A stretch of 39,252 nucleotides of DNA from CAVALG01 sp963656085 (GTDB lineage Bacteria; Bacillota; Clostridia; Oscillospirales; Acutalibacteraceae), in assembly GCA_963656085.1 (NCBI GenBank), contig CAVKHV010000007.1, forward strand, positions 1 to 39,252, written 5' to 3'. The notes under the pieces are model-generated. The model was not told the DNA's origin and made no database searches. It saw only the letters and a program-made list of their open reading frames with translations. Position 1 is the first letter of the stretch. Every line of letters starts with the position of its first letter. A program made the position numbers and the translations under genes. This document shows, piece by piece, positions 17,309-25,372 of the stretch.

Positions 17309-18754
17309 TTATTTTTTAGCCCACGTTGACGGGAATGTCAAAAGTAATATCGGATATATTTCAAGTCTGCCCAGCAGCATTGCTATAGATAAAACTATTT
17401 TTGAAAAAACGGAATAATCCGCAAAACTTGAAAACGGACCTGCAATATCAAACGCAGGACCTACATTGTTAAAGCAGGAAACCGCGGCTGAAAAGTTTGT
17501 TTCTATGTTAAATCCCGAATCAAGCGAGAGCAGGAAAAATACACCGAACAGGAGAAAAGCGTACACCGCCAGATATGTGCTGACGCTGTTTATGGTATCT
17601 TCACCTAATTTTTTCCCCTCAAACATAACCGTTCCGAATGAGCGTGGGTGCAGCATTCGTTTAAGATCGCGCCGTATGTTCTTAATAAGTATAAGGAAAC
17701 GCGAAACTTTTATGCCGCCGGCGGTGGAACCTGCGCATCCTCCTATAAACATCAGTAACAAAAGTACGGTTTTTGAGAATAAAGGCCACTTGTCAAAATC
17801 GCAGGTTGCGTAACCGGTAGTTGTGATTATTGACGATACCTGGAATGCCGAAAGCCTTAACGCTTTACTGAAATTATTATAAATCGGCATTATATTTATA
17901 AGAATAAGCGCTGTTGATGTACCGACAATGCCTAAATAGCACCATAGTTCACCGCTTTTTAAAATATTTCTGAAATGCTTTATAAGCGCCAGGTAATAAA
18001 GGTTGAAATTTATACCGAAAAGCAGCATAAATATTGTTATTACCCATTGCGAATAGGCACTGTATTCGGTAACGCTTGTCGGCTTTATGCCAAAGCCGCC
18101 CGTACCCGCTGTGCCGAAAGAGTGCAAAAGACTGTCAAATAACGGCATACCGCCGCAGCACAGCATAATTATTTCGATCGCCGTCATAACAATATAAATC
18201 AGGTAAAGAATTTTAGCGGTTTTTTTCGCGCGCGGAACCAGTTTTCCGATAATCGGCCCCGGCATCTCAGCCCTCAGCATATGCATAGACCTGTCTGACA
18301 GGGTGGGGATAATTGCAGTTACAAAAACGAGTATACCCATTCCGCCGACCCAGTGGGTGAAACTGCGCCAAAACAATATACTGCGGCTTAACGCACTTAC
18401 ATCCCGAACAATTGAAGAACCCGTGGTGGTAAATCCGCTTACTGTTTCAAAAAAAGCATCTGCATATGAGGGGATTTCACCGCTTAAATAAAACGGCAGC
18501 GCCCCTATAGACGAAAGCAGTATCCAGGCAAGAGCAACGGTTATAAACCCATCTTTTGCAAATATTACGCGGCTGCCCGGTCTTGCCAATACAGTAAGCA
18601 GCAGCCCAAGCAAAAGAGCCGCAGCGACGGTCCATAAAAATGAGGTTATGCACGCTTCCCCGTATATGGCAGCCACGGCTGTAGGCAACAGTAACAGCGC
18701 CGCTTCGAATATCATTATTCTGCCGACAGTAAAGAGGACCATTCTTCTGTTCAT
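17309..18754 (-). CDS. trkH: TrkH/KtrB-family potassium transporter subunit
   Basis: The membrane pore of a Trk potassium uptake system. It is 481 residues with about ten hydrophobic helices. Four repeated pore loops are visible: SGFTTTGSS (TTTGSS at 109-114), GTAGTGGFG, ITTTGYATCD and CFNNVGPAFD. The glycine in each loop belongs to the K+ selectivity filter. FVTAIIPTLSDRSMHMLRAE is also typical. The ribosome site aaggggg precedes the ATG. It lies 12 bases downstream of trkA in the same direction, so they form one transcript. Confidence 0.95.
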   Translation of the reverse strand: MNRRMVLFTVGRIMIFEAALLLLPTAVAAIYGEACITSFLWTVAAALLLGLLLTVLARPGSRVIFAKDGFITVALAWILLSSIGALPFYLSGEIPSYADAFFETVSGFTTTGSSIVRDVSALSRSILFWRSFTHWVGGMGILVFVTAIIPTLSDRSMHMLRAEMPGPIIGKLVPRAKKTAKILYLIYIVMTAIEIIMLCCGGMPLFDSLLHSFGTAGTGGFGIKPTSVTEYSAYSQWVITIFMLLFGINFNLYYLALIKHFRNILKSGELWCYLGIVGTSTALILINIMPIYNNFSKALRLSAFQVSSIITTTGYATCDFDKWPLFSKTVLLLLMFIGGCAGSTAGGIKVSRFLILIKNIRRDLKRMLHPRSFGTVMFEGKKLGEDTINSVSTYLAVYAFLLFGVFFLLSLDSGFNIETNFSAAVSCFNNVGPAFDIAGPFSSFADYSVFSKIVLSIAMLLGRLEIYPILLLTFPSTWAKK

Positions 18755-18766
18755 TTTAATGCCCCC

Positions 18767-20125
18767 TTATTTAATTATATCCGAAAGGTCTTGGAGTCCG
18801 ATGTCGCCTGCTATTACAACAACGCGGTCATTCGGCTTGATAACATCGTCACCTGTCGGAATAATTGCTTTTCTGCCGCGTACTATTCCGGCAATAAGTG
18901 TGTTCGGTTTAAAAGACAGGTCTTTAAGCGGAATATTGACAAGGCGCGATTCGTTGCTGACATTGAATTCAAGCGCTTCTGCCTTACCGTCCATAAGCTT
19001 GTACAGAGTTTCAACGCTGCTTCCAAGCGAATTTTTAAGCGCTCTTGCATACTGAACTATTATATCCGCTGTTGTTTCGCGAGGTGATATTATGCAGTCA
19101 AGCCCCAATTTAGAGGACATTTTTGCAAGTTCGGGGCGATTGACCTTAGCGATAACTTTGGGCACATTATGGGATGACGCAAATATCGAAATCAGCATAT
19201 TTTCTTCATCCATTCCCGTAAGTGCAACAAACGCTTCAACCGAGTCAAGACCTTCTTCAAGCAGGGTTTCCTGTTCCGCCCCGTCACCGTGTATAAGCGT
19301 TGCTTTCGGTAAAGCCTCGCTCAAAAATCCGCACCGTTTAGCGTCTTTTTCGATTATTTTAACCGAACTGCCGCCTGCCGTCAGCATTTTTGAAAGATAA
19401 AACGCTGTTCTGCTGCCGCCGAGAATCATTATATTCTTAGCCTGCTTTTGAAGAACATTCATTGATTTGAGGAGTTTGGTTATTTCCTGACGGGAGGCGG
19501 TAATACCGATTTTATCACCTGCTCGGATTACAAAATTACCGTCCGGAATATATACTTCGTCACCGCGTTTAACGGCGGCGATTAAAAAACTGTAGGTATG
19601 TTTGGAACGCAACTCGCTCAGGGATACTCCGTCAAGCGGAGAGCCGGGCTTCACATTCATTTCTATCATTTCAAAGTTGCGTCGCGAAAAGGTTTCGACC
19701 TTAACAGCCGACGGTAATTTTAAAACATTAAAAAGTTCCTGCGCCGCCAGAAGCTCCGGGTTTATAGACATGGAAAGATCCAACTGCTGCCTTACAAAAC
19801 TCAAACTCCGGTCATTATATTCGGGTTTGCGTATTCTTGCAATGGTGTGCTTAGCGCCCAGCTTTTTTGCAAGAAAACAACTCAACATATTCATTTCGTC
19901 CGAACCGGCGGTAGCTATAAAAAGCTCTGCCTTGCCGATATCGGCTTCTTCCAATGTGTCGCAATCGGTGCAACTGCCGCATACGCCCATAACATCATAA
20001 ATATCGGTTACTTCCCTTACAACCGAATTATCTGTGTCGATGGCAAGAACGTCGTGCCCTTCCGATACAAGATTTTGCAAAATAGTGCGACCTATTTTGC
20101 CGCAGCCCGCAACAATAATATTCAT
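18767..20125 (-). CDS. trkA: Trk system regulatory subunit TrkA
   Basis: The cytoplasmic NAD/NADH- or ATP-binding ring protein that gates TrkH. It has 452 residues in two RCK repeats, each a Rossmann domain followed by a TrkA-C domain. The first shows AGCGKIGRTIL at the N-terminus with the acidic DTDN. The second, near residue 230, has the degenerate ILGGSRTAFYLS. The C-terminal VIAGD is usual. The ribosome site aaggaagg begins immediately at the end of the inverted-repeat element at 20142-20420, so any promoter must lie within or beyond that element. Confidence 0.94.
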   Translation of the reverse strand: MNIIVAGCGKIGRTILQNLVSEGHDVLAIDTDNSVVREVTDIYDVMGVCGSCTDCDTLEEADIGKAELFIATAGSDEMNMLSCFLAKKLGAKHTIARIRKPEYNDRSLSFVRQQLDLSMSINPELLAAQELFNVLKLPSAVKVETFSRRNFEMIEMNVKPGSPLDGVSLSELRSKHTYSFLIAAVKRGDEVYIPDGNFVIRAGDKIGITASRQEITKLLKSMNVLQKQAKNIMILGGSRTAFYLSKMLTAGGSSVKIIEKDAKRCGFLSEALPKATLIHGDGAEQETLLEEGLDSVEAFVALTGMDEENMLISIFASSHNVPKVIAKVNRPELAKMSSKLGLDCIISPRETTADIIVQYARALKNSLGSSVETLYKLMDGKAEALEFNVSNESRLVNIPLKDLSFKPNTLIAGIVRGRKAIIPTGDDVIKPNDRVVVIAGDIGLQDLSDIIK

Positions 20126-20141
20126 TATTACCCGACCTTCC

Positions 20142-20420
20142 TTAGTGTGACAGGACTCTAACCTGCCGCGGTTTCGCTCGCCGCCTTTTAGATTGCGGCT
20201 TTGCGTTCATTTTTGCAAGGCGCCGGCCTTGCTGCAAATTTCTCGCTTCGCCGAATAAAAAATTCGGCGGCAGAAACTTTTAACCTACCGAAACTGAAAA
20301 TTTTGTTATAAGACGAAGCCGACTAAACGCAGGAATACTGTCGTATTTCAAGTTTTGAGGCAATGTATTATGCAAAATTTTGTTTCGTAGGCGTGACAGG
20401 TTCGAGTCCTGTCACACTAA
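20142..20420. repeat. 279-bp element with tRNA T-arm-like inverted ends
   Basis: The ends are 24-base inverted repeats (20142-20165 and 20397-20420) that match at 23 of 24 positions. The right end includes a hairpin gtgacagg / ttcgagt / cctgtcac whose 7-base loop and flanks look exactly like a tRNA T-arm. No acceptor, D or anticodon arm fits around it, so it is not a tRNA gene. Inside are two further hairpins: GCAAGGC-gccg-GCCTTGC (20215-20232) and CGCCGAAT-aaaaa-ATTCGGCG (20249-20269). There is no open frame of note. The shape suggests a miniature inverted-repeat element. No clear target-site duplication is visible. Confidence 0.55.
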
Positions 20421-20548
20421 ACGGAAAATTTGCGGCGGCTTTGCAGCCGTCCGTGCGTTGCGGATATACCGTAAATACTCACATCTGCAACACACCGAAG
20501 CAATGGTAACACAATTATATTTGTTTTTCAAGCCTTTAAACAAAAAAA
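20421..20548. other. intergenic stretch between the element and the spoVB-like gene
   Basis: 128 bases with no credible open frame. A short GC-rich hairpin (ggcggct / ttgc / agccgtc, with one G-U pair) lies near 20432-20449, and the rest is AT-rich. I see no tRNA or clear terminator for the minus-strand flippase gene. Confidence 0.4.
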
Positions 20549-22063
20549 TTAGATTTTTCCTGCAATTATTTTCCTGCTGTCTGAGCGATGCGTGCAAACA
20601 TATACAACTGCGAATGTCATAACGGAGACAATTATTTTAAATATGCATAATGCCAGGTCGGTCATACCGTAACCCGACAGCGCCTTTGCCGCCGCGCCCG
20701 ATGCCCAGAAAGCGAGCAGGGCAGATGCAAGCGGACTGACAATATCGCGCATAAGACTCAGTTTAATGCAGCCTTCGCAAAGGACCTTTGAAACGCACAA
20801 AGATGAAGTGAAAACATTGCTTGCCGCCATTATCGCAAGAAATCCCGCCATTCCGAAACGGGGAACGACAAGACGTATTGCTATTATACGCATAACGGAA
20901 TCGGCAACGTTGTATTTAAAGGCATAGTTTTGTTTGTCAAATCCCTTTAACATTCCGTCACAAACGCTTTCAAGGTACATAAACGGTATTATAGGGGCGA
21001 GAACTTTTACTATATGACCCGTTTGCGGACTTGAATATATAATGCTGCCAAGTTCATTTCCGGCAGAAAAAAAGCAACCTGCCAGAAGAAAAGAAGCAGC
21101 TATTGTCATTGTTATTACGGTTTCGCACTTTTTTGCGGCACCTTTGCCGTCACAGGATATTTCGGGTATCAGCATTGTGGAAACCGCCATAAGAAGTGAT
21201 GAAGGGAAAAATATAAGCGGTATTGCCATTCCTTTAAGAGCGCCGAAAAGCGCGAGCCCGGTCTTGCTGTTTCCGTAGAAAACGGCGAGCAGGGTGGGCA
21301 CCATCACATTTTCAATCGTTTTAAGACCTGTTGTAACATATCTGCCTGCGGTTATCGGGAGTGCAATCTCAAGAATTTTTCTTCCGGTTTTAAGTTTTAC
21401 GGTTTGTCCCCCTGCGGCGGTTTTTCTGCATTCGGCGCGGTACATTATCCATATCATAAAGGTTGCCGCCGCTTCTGCAACCGCGTCGCCGGCAAATACT
21501 GCGGCGGTGCATACCGCAAGACCGCCGCTGTGAAACAGTGATACTGCCGCCGCAGTTACGCCTATGCGTATAAACTGTTCAAATATTTGTGAAACGGACG
21601 GTTCAACCGTCTTTTTTTTCGCAATGAAAAAGCCGCGAAGGCAGGATGATATGCCCGAAAACGGCAATGCTGCCGCCAAAACTTTTACAGATAACTCGCA
21701 GCGTGCGTCATTCAAAAATCCTGTTGCGATCGGTTTTGCAAATAAAAACAAAACGGCGGACGACACGCCCGCAACCGCAAGCGTCATAAATATTGCGTGC
21801 CTTGTAACGCGCATTACGGCAGCCCTGCCGTAAGCCGCTCTTTCCGCAACGAGTCTTGTAACCGCAGTGCATATGCCGCTGCTTGCAAAGGCTGCGGCAA
21901 GCAGGTAAACGGAAAATACAAGTTGATAAAGTCCGATACCTTCTTCGCCTATATTTTTGGCAAGCCATATCCTGAACAATATTCCTGCGGCGCGCAATAT
22001 AAGCGATGTTACCGTTAAAATCACGGCATTTTGAATAAACAACCTTTTTTTCAAAATTATCAC
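20549..22063 (-). CDS. SpoVB-like polysaccharide/lipid flippase (MOP superfamily)
   Basis: A 504-residue membrane protein with about 14 hydrophobic helices. The N-terminus (KRLFIQNAVILTVTSLILR, then GEEGIGLYQLVFSVY) is characteristic of the SpoVB branch of the MOP exporters, which include peptidoglycan-precursor flippases needed for spore cortex. FEQFIRIGVT and LKGFDKQNYAFKYN also match that branch. Paralogues in the same branch handle other lipid-linked sugars, so a cortex role is inferred. It is divergent from the SpoVAF-like gene, which supports a sporulation context. Confidence 0.8.
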   Translation of the reverse strand: MIILKKRLFIQNAVILTVTSLILRAAGILFRIWLAKNIGEEGIGLYQLVFSVYLLAAAFASSGICTAVTRLVAERAAYGRAAVMRVTRHAIFMTLAVAGVSSAVLFLFAKPIATGFLNDARCELSVKVLAAALPFSGISSCLRGFFIAKKKTVEPSVSQIFEQFIRIGVTAAAVSLFHSGGLAVCTAAVFAGDAVAEAAATFMIWIMYRAECRKTAAGGQTVKLKTGRKILEIALPITAGRYVTTGLKTIENVMVPTLLAVFYGNSKTGLALFGALKGMAIPLIFFPSSLLMAVSTMLIPEISCDGKGAAKKCETVITMTIAASFLLAGCFFSAGNELGSIIYSSPQTGHIVKVLAPIIPFMYLESVCDGMLKGFDKQNYAFKYNVADSVMRIIAIRLVVPRFGMAGFLAIMAASNVFTSSLCVSKVLCEGCIKLSLMRDIVSPLASALLAFWASGAAAKALSGYGMTDLALCIFKIIVSVMTFAVVYVCTHRSDSRKIIAGKI

Positions 22064-22137
22064 CCATAAATATATATTATTTGGAAAAGATATATAGGAC
22101 AGAAAAAAGATTGTATTTTTTGAAAGTAGGATTGATT

Positions 22138-23541
22138 ATGTCAGATGCAAAATCTCTTATACAAAGAATATCGCGTGATTTGGCGGTGGATAAAAGTTTT
22201 GACCTTATACGTCGCGATATAATGATAGCCGACCGCGAAGCAGCGTTGTTTTTCGTGGACGGCTTTACAAAAGACGAAGTTTATGAAAAGATGATGGAAT
22301 TTCTCCTTAAACGCAAGCCTTCCGATCTCAAGGGTATAAAAACGATGGAGGAATTCTCAAAGCACTATATGCCCTATATTGAGGTTGCTTTTCAGTACAA
22401 TGTTGAGGAAATGGAAACGGCTGTCCTTTCGGGTCAGTCGGTGCTGATAGTTGACGGAATAGAGGGTGCGCTGCTTGTTGATACAAGGGAATATCCCGTC
22501 CGTTCGATAGAAGAACCCGAAAAGGATAAGTCGCTGCGCGGCTCGCGCGACGGATTTGTGGAAACACTTATATTTAATACCGCTATGATACGCCGCCGAA
22601 TAAGAGACCCGCGTTTGCGAATGGAATATGTAAGGGTGGGGAATGCCTCAAAGGTTGACCTTTGCGTTTGTTATGTGGACGGAATTGCCGACCGTAAAGT
22701 GGTTAACAAACTGAAAAAACGGCTCGGTGAACTTGAACTCAATAATGTTTCAATGACATCGCAGGCGCTCAGTGAAACGCTTGTGCCGACCAATTATTTC
22801 AACCCGTTCCCGAAAATTAAATTTACCGAGCGACCCGATTACGCCAGCGCCTGCATTTTAGAGGGGAGAATTGCGCTTGTAATGGATAATTCCCCGTCCG
22901 TAATGCTGTTTGCAACTTCATTTTCCGATTTTACAAAAGAGGTTGACGACTATTATTTTGCGCCGATAACAGCGACTTTCATAAGATTGGTGCGTATGGC
23001 TGTTTCGCTTTCAACGGTATTCTTAACGCCGGTTATGCTCTATCTGTTAAACAATCAGGAGATCATACCGAAATGGCTTGAATTTATAATGATATACAAA
23101 AAAACACCGATAACGGTGTTTTGGCAGTTTATGATTTTGGAATTTATAATTGACGGGCTGCGTCTTGCCTCAATGAATACCCCCACGGCGCTCAGCGGCT
23201 CGTTCGGCATAATCGGAGGTTTGCTGCTTTCGGATTTTGCAATAGACGCGGGTTGGTTTTTGCCCGAAACAATTATATATATGTCGTTTGTTGCCATCGC
23301 TTCATTTTCCCAACCGAGTTACGAAATGGGCTATGCAATGAAATTCTCGCGGCTGCTGCTTTTAATATTTACCCAACTGTTCGGACTTTACGGGCTTATA
23401 GGCGGAACCTTGCTTATAGTCATAGTTATGGTGACCTCCAAAACCTTGTCGGGTCGAGGGTATTTTTATCCCGTTATCCCGTTTAACTTCAAAGATTTTT
23501 CAAAAATGTTTGTCCGCACAAAAATAAAGAAAGGGCACTAA
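22138..23541 (+). CDS. SpoVAF / GerA-family spore membrane protein
   Basis: A protein of the GerA superfamily, spore inner-membrane proteins of germination. The soluble N-terminal part carries FFVDGFTKDEV near residue 40, as in SpoVAF, and SLRGSRDGFVETLIFNTAMIRRRI with the conserved RGxRDGFxE motif. The C-terminal part (from about residue 280) has several hydrophobic helices and the PTALSGSFGIIGGLLL motif. I chose ATG 22138 over an upstream frame start at 22081, because aaagtagg precedes it and the extension looks non-coding. The product is 467 residues. It stands alone, without the usual spoVA or gerB/gerC neighbours. Confidence 0.85.
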   Translation: MSDAKSLIQRISRDLAVDKSFDLIRRDIMIADREAALFFVDGFTKDEVYEKMMEFLLKRKPSDLKGIKTMEEFSKHYMPYIEVAFQYNVEEMETAVLSGQSVLIVDGIEGALLVDTREYPVRSIEEPEKDKSLRGSRDGFVETLIFNTAMIRRRIRDPRLRMEYVRVGNASKVDLCVCYVDGIADRKVVNKLKKRLGELELNNVSMTSQALSETLVPTNYFNPFPKIKFTERPDYASACILEGRIALVMDNSPSVMLFATSFSDFTKEVDDYYFAPITATFIRLVRMAVSLSTVFLTPVMLYLLNNQEIIPKWLEFIMIYKKTPITVFWQFMILEFIIDGLRLASMNTPTALSGSFGIIGGLLLSDFAIDAGWFLPETIIYMSFVAIASFSQPSYEMGYAMKFSRLLLLIFTQLFGLYGLIGGTLLIVIVMVTSKTLSGRGYFYPVIPFNFKDFSKMFVRTKIKKGH

Positions 23542-23548
23542 AGGTTCC

Positions 23549-23566
23549 GCACCGGGTTATCGGTGC
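23549..23566. terminator. small hairpin between convergent genes
   Basis: GCACCG (23549-23554) pairs with CGGTGC (23561-23566) around ggttat. It overlaps the end of the minus-strand deoR gene and lacks a clear T-tract, so it is a weak terminator candidate at best. Confidence 0.3.
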
Positions 23567-24303
23567 CGTATACCCGAAAGCCCCGTATATTTTTCGGGTA
23601 CGGGTGCGTTGCTTATAAGTGTATTTATATCTTCTAAGCCGCATATTTTGCAAAAATACCGCTTACCCAGTTTGCTGCCGTCAAAAAGCAAAAACGCCGA
23701 GTCCGAATTTTTTAGGTATGCGGATTTAATTTCAGCCTCTTCCTCGCTTGATTCGGTAACGCCCGATTCAATGTCAACGCCGCGGCAGGATATAAAAGCA
23801 CTGTCAGCATAAAAATCATTTATAAACCGTACCGCCCGGCTGCCTACAAAGGAGAAGGCACGTTCCCGCAACCGACCGCCTGTGCAGTATGCCGTAACAC
23901 CGTCAATGTCCGATAGGATATTGACGGTTTTTAAACTGTTCGTAATTACCCTAAGCCCCGAAAATACCGCAAGTTGACCCGCAAGCGCGCAGCAGGTGCT
24001 GCTTGAATCAATAAAAATTGTTTGACCGTCTTTTATGTGTTTAAGCGCCCTGCCTGCAATCAGCCGCTTTGCGCGTGTGTTCTCATTTTCGCGCAGCATC
24101 AGCGGCGATTCGCGGCTGCCGCTGTCGATAAGTACGGCGCCGCCGTGCGTGCGCTTTATAATTCCCGCGTTTTCAAGCAACGCCAGATCCCTGCGTATTG
24201 TCGCACCGCTTGAATAAAGCGCATTACACAGTTCCTCAACCGACGCGGCTTTGCGTTTGTTAAGTATCTCTATTATCTCGTTTTGGCGTTCAAGCGGAAG
24301 CAT
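23557..24303 (-). CDS. DeoR-family transcriptional regulator
   Basis: A 248-residue DeoR-type regulator. The N-terminal winged helix-turn-helix includes RQNEIIEILNKRKAASVEEL, GATIRRDLALLE and GIIKRTHGGAV (residues ~6-57). The DeoRC sensor domain contains FIDSSSTCCAL and related blocks; it typically binds a phosphorylated sugar. It is divergent from the BMC operon with 230 bases between the starts. I infer that it controls the operon in response to a deoxysugar phosphate such as fuculose or rhamnulose 1-phosphate. Its own promoter overlaps a palindrome, which suggests autoregulation. Confidence 0.9.
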   Translation of the reverse strand: MLPLERQNEIIEILNKRKAASVEELCNALYSSGATIRRDLALLENAGIIKRTHGGAVLIDSGSRESPLMLRENENTRAKRLIAGRALKHIKDGQTIFIDSSSTCCALAGQLAVFSGLRVITNSLKTVNILSDIDGVTAYCTGGRLRERAFSFVGSRAVRFINDFYADSAFISCRGVDIESGVTESSEEEAEIKSAYLKNSDSAFLLFDGSKLGKRYFCKICGLEDINTLISNAPVPEKYTGLSGIRHR

Positions 24304-24333
24304 AAACAGTCACCCTCACTAAATAAATTTTGC

Positions 24334-24353
24334 TCATTTATGATTATAAATGA
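24334..24353. promoter_or_regulatory. palindromic operator candidate upstream of deoR
   Basis: TCATTTAT (24334-24341) and ATAAATGA (24346-24353) form a perfect inverted repeat around gatt. ATGATTA is also directly repeated at 24340-24346 and 24350-24356, ten bases apart. The site covers the -10 box of the deoR promoter, the usual place for an autorepression operator. Confidence 0.6.
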
Positions 24354-24371
24354 TTACTTTTGAAAAAACAA
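24343..24371 (-). promoter_or_regulatory. deoR promoter
   Basis: On the minus strand, TTGTTT (24371-24366), a 17-base spacer and a perfect TATAAT (24348-24343). The start site would be near 24336, about 33 bases before the deoR ATG. Confidence 0.7.
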
Positions 24372-24401
24372 GTGCAAATATTGCTTTTTTTGCGCCGAAT
24401 A

Positions 24402-24434
24402 TAGACAAACGGACAAAAGTATGGTATCATACCA
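24402..24434 (+). promoter_or_regulatory. BMC operon promoter with overlapping palindrome
   Basis: TAGACA (24402-24407), a 17-base spacer and TATCAT (24425-24430). The -10 box lies inside the 13-base palindrome TGGTATcATACCA (24422-24434), a possible operator. This palindrome differs from the one at deoR, so two regulators or two half-site types may be involved. Confidence 0.6.
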
Positions 24435-24444
24435 AAGTAAGATT

Positions 24445-24487
24445 GTATGGGTGAAAAAGGTGGAGATACACCCCGTATTTCCCATAC
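24445..24487 (+). promoter_or_regulatory. structured leader RNA of the BMC operon
   Basis: Just downstream of the promoter, GTATGGG (24445-24451) pairs with CCCATAC (24481-24487). An internal GGTG-gagata-CACC hairpin lies between them. The 3' strand and the following bases resemble the CACCC...TTCCCATACCG stretch of 5S rRNA, but the rest of a 5S gene is missing. It matches no riboswitch class that I recognise. There is no T-tract, so it is not an intrinsic terminator. Confidence 0.4.
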
Positions 24488-24533
24488 CGTCAGACCAAAG
24501 TCGTACATATTAACAGAAAGGAATACATAAATT

Positions 24534-25349
24534 ATGCAAAAGTCACCATACGAAATTAAAAAAGAGATCTGCGAAGTCGGTCATAAGGTGTATGCAAAGG
24601 GATTTGTTGCCGCTAATGACGGTAATATTTCCGTAAAGGTAAACGATAATGAGTTTTACTGCACACCTACAGGCGTGTCAAAAGGTTCGCTCACGCCGGA
24701 TATGATTATAAAAATTGACGGAACAGGCAAAAAACTTGACGGCAAACTTAATCCTTCGTCGGAAATTAAAATGCATCTTCGCGTTTACAGAGAGCGCCCC
24801 GATGTTATGGCTGTTGTTCACGCCCATCCTCCTATCGCTACCGCATTTACGGTTGCGGGCGTTCCGATGAATGAATACATATTACCCGAAGCGGTTCTTA
24901 CTATAGGCGATGTTCCTACCTGCGAATACGGTACGCCTTCAACCGAAGAAATTCCCGATTCGCTCGAACCGTACATCCAGCAGCACGATGCGTTTCTGCT
25001 TAAAAATCACGGTGCACTTACCGTCGGCAACACCCTTACAAAGGCTCTGTTTATGATGGAAGAGGTTGAGTTTAACGCAAGAATCGCAATGTATGCGCGT
25101 CAGCTCGGCGGCGTTGAAGAAATCCCGTGCGAACAGCTTGAAAAGCTTATGGAACTCCGTAAAAAGATGAACATTCCCGGCCGTCATCCCGGATGCAAAA
25201 AGTGCAAAAACCTTGGAACCGAGAACTGCCGCTGCAAGGACAACCTTAATAAGGCTGTCTGCAATTGTTCAACACACGCTGCCGCTGCACCGTCCGGCGA
25301 TATGATATCGGAGATTACCAAACGCGTTTTGGCTCAGCTCGGTAAATAA
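24534..25349 (+). CDS. class II aldolase (fuculose/rhamnulose-phosphate type) with encapsulation tail
   Basis: Predicted to split L-fuculose or L-rhamnulose 1-phosphate into DHAP and lactaldehyde, feeding propanediol to the compartment. The zinc ligands are HAHPP (His96, His98) and KNHGAL (His159); the likely catalytic Glu77 lies in SSEIKMH. The catalytic domain ends near residue 214. A cysteine-rich linker with pattern C-x2-C-x7-C-x-C-x8-C-x-C (Cys221-Cys245) follows, then the amphipathic helix DMISEITKRVLAQLG (256-270), a typical BMC encapsulation peptide. The exact sugar is not visible. It is the first gene of the operon, with agaaagga as ribosome site. Confidence 0.88.
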   Translation: MQKSPYEIKKEICEVGHKVYAKGFVAANDGNISVKVNDNEFYCTPTGVSKGSLTPDMIIKIDGTGKKLDGKLNPSSEIKMHLRVYRERPDVMAVVHAHPPIATAFTVAGVPMNEYILPEAVLTIGDVPTCEYGTPSTEEIPDSLEPYIQQHDAFLLKNHGALTVGNTLTKALFMMEEVEFNARIAMYARQLGGVEEIPCEQLEKLMELRKKMNIPGRHPGCKKCKNLGTENCRCKDNLNKAVCNCSTHAAAAPSGDMISEITKRVLAQLGK

Positions 25350-25372
25350 GGCTTCGGAAGGGAGTTTTTACT

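Noticed and set aside
20343..20420. tRNA gene suggested by a perfect T-arm with TTCGAGT loop
   Set aside because: The stem continues for 8 bp instead of joining an acceptor stem, no matching 5' acceptor, D or anticodon arm lies upstream, and there is no CCA. The same sequence recurs inverted at 20142-20165.
24488..24533. T-box or known riboswitch upstream of the aldolase gene
   Set aside because: No T-box GGTGG-ACC pairing region with specifier loop, and no core motif of the TPP, cobalamin, SAM or THF classes was found.
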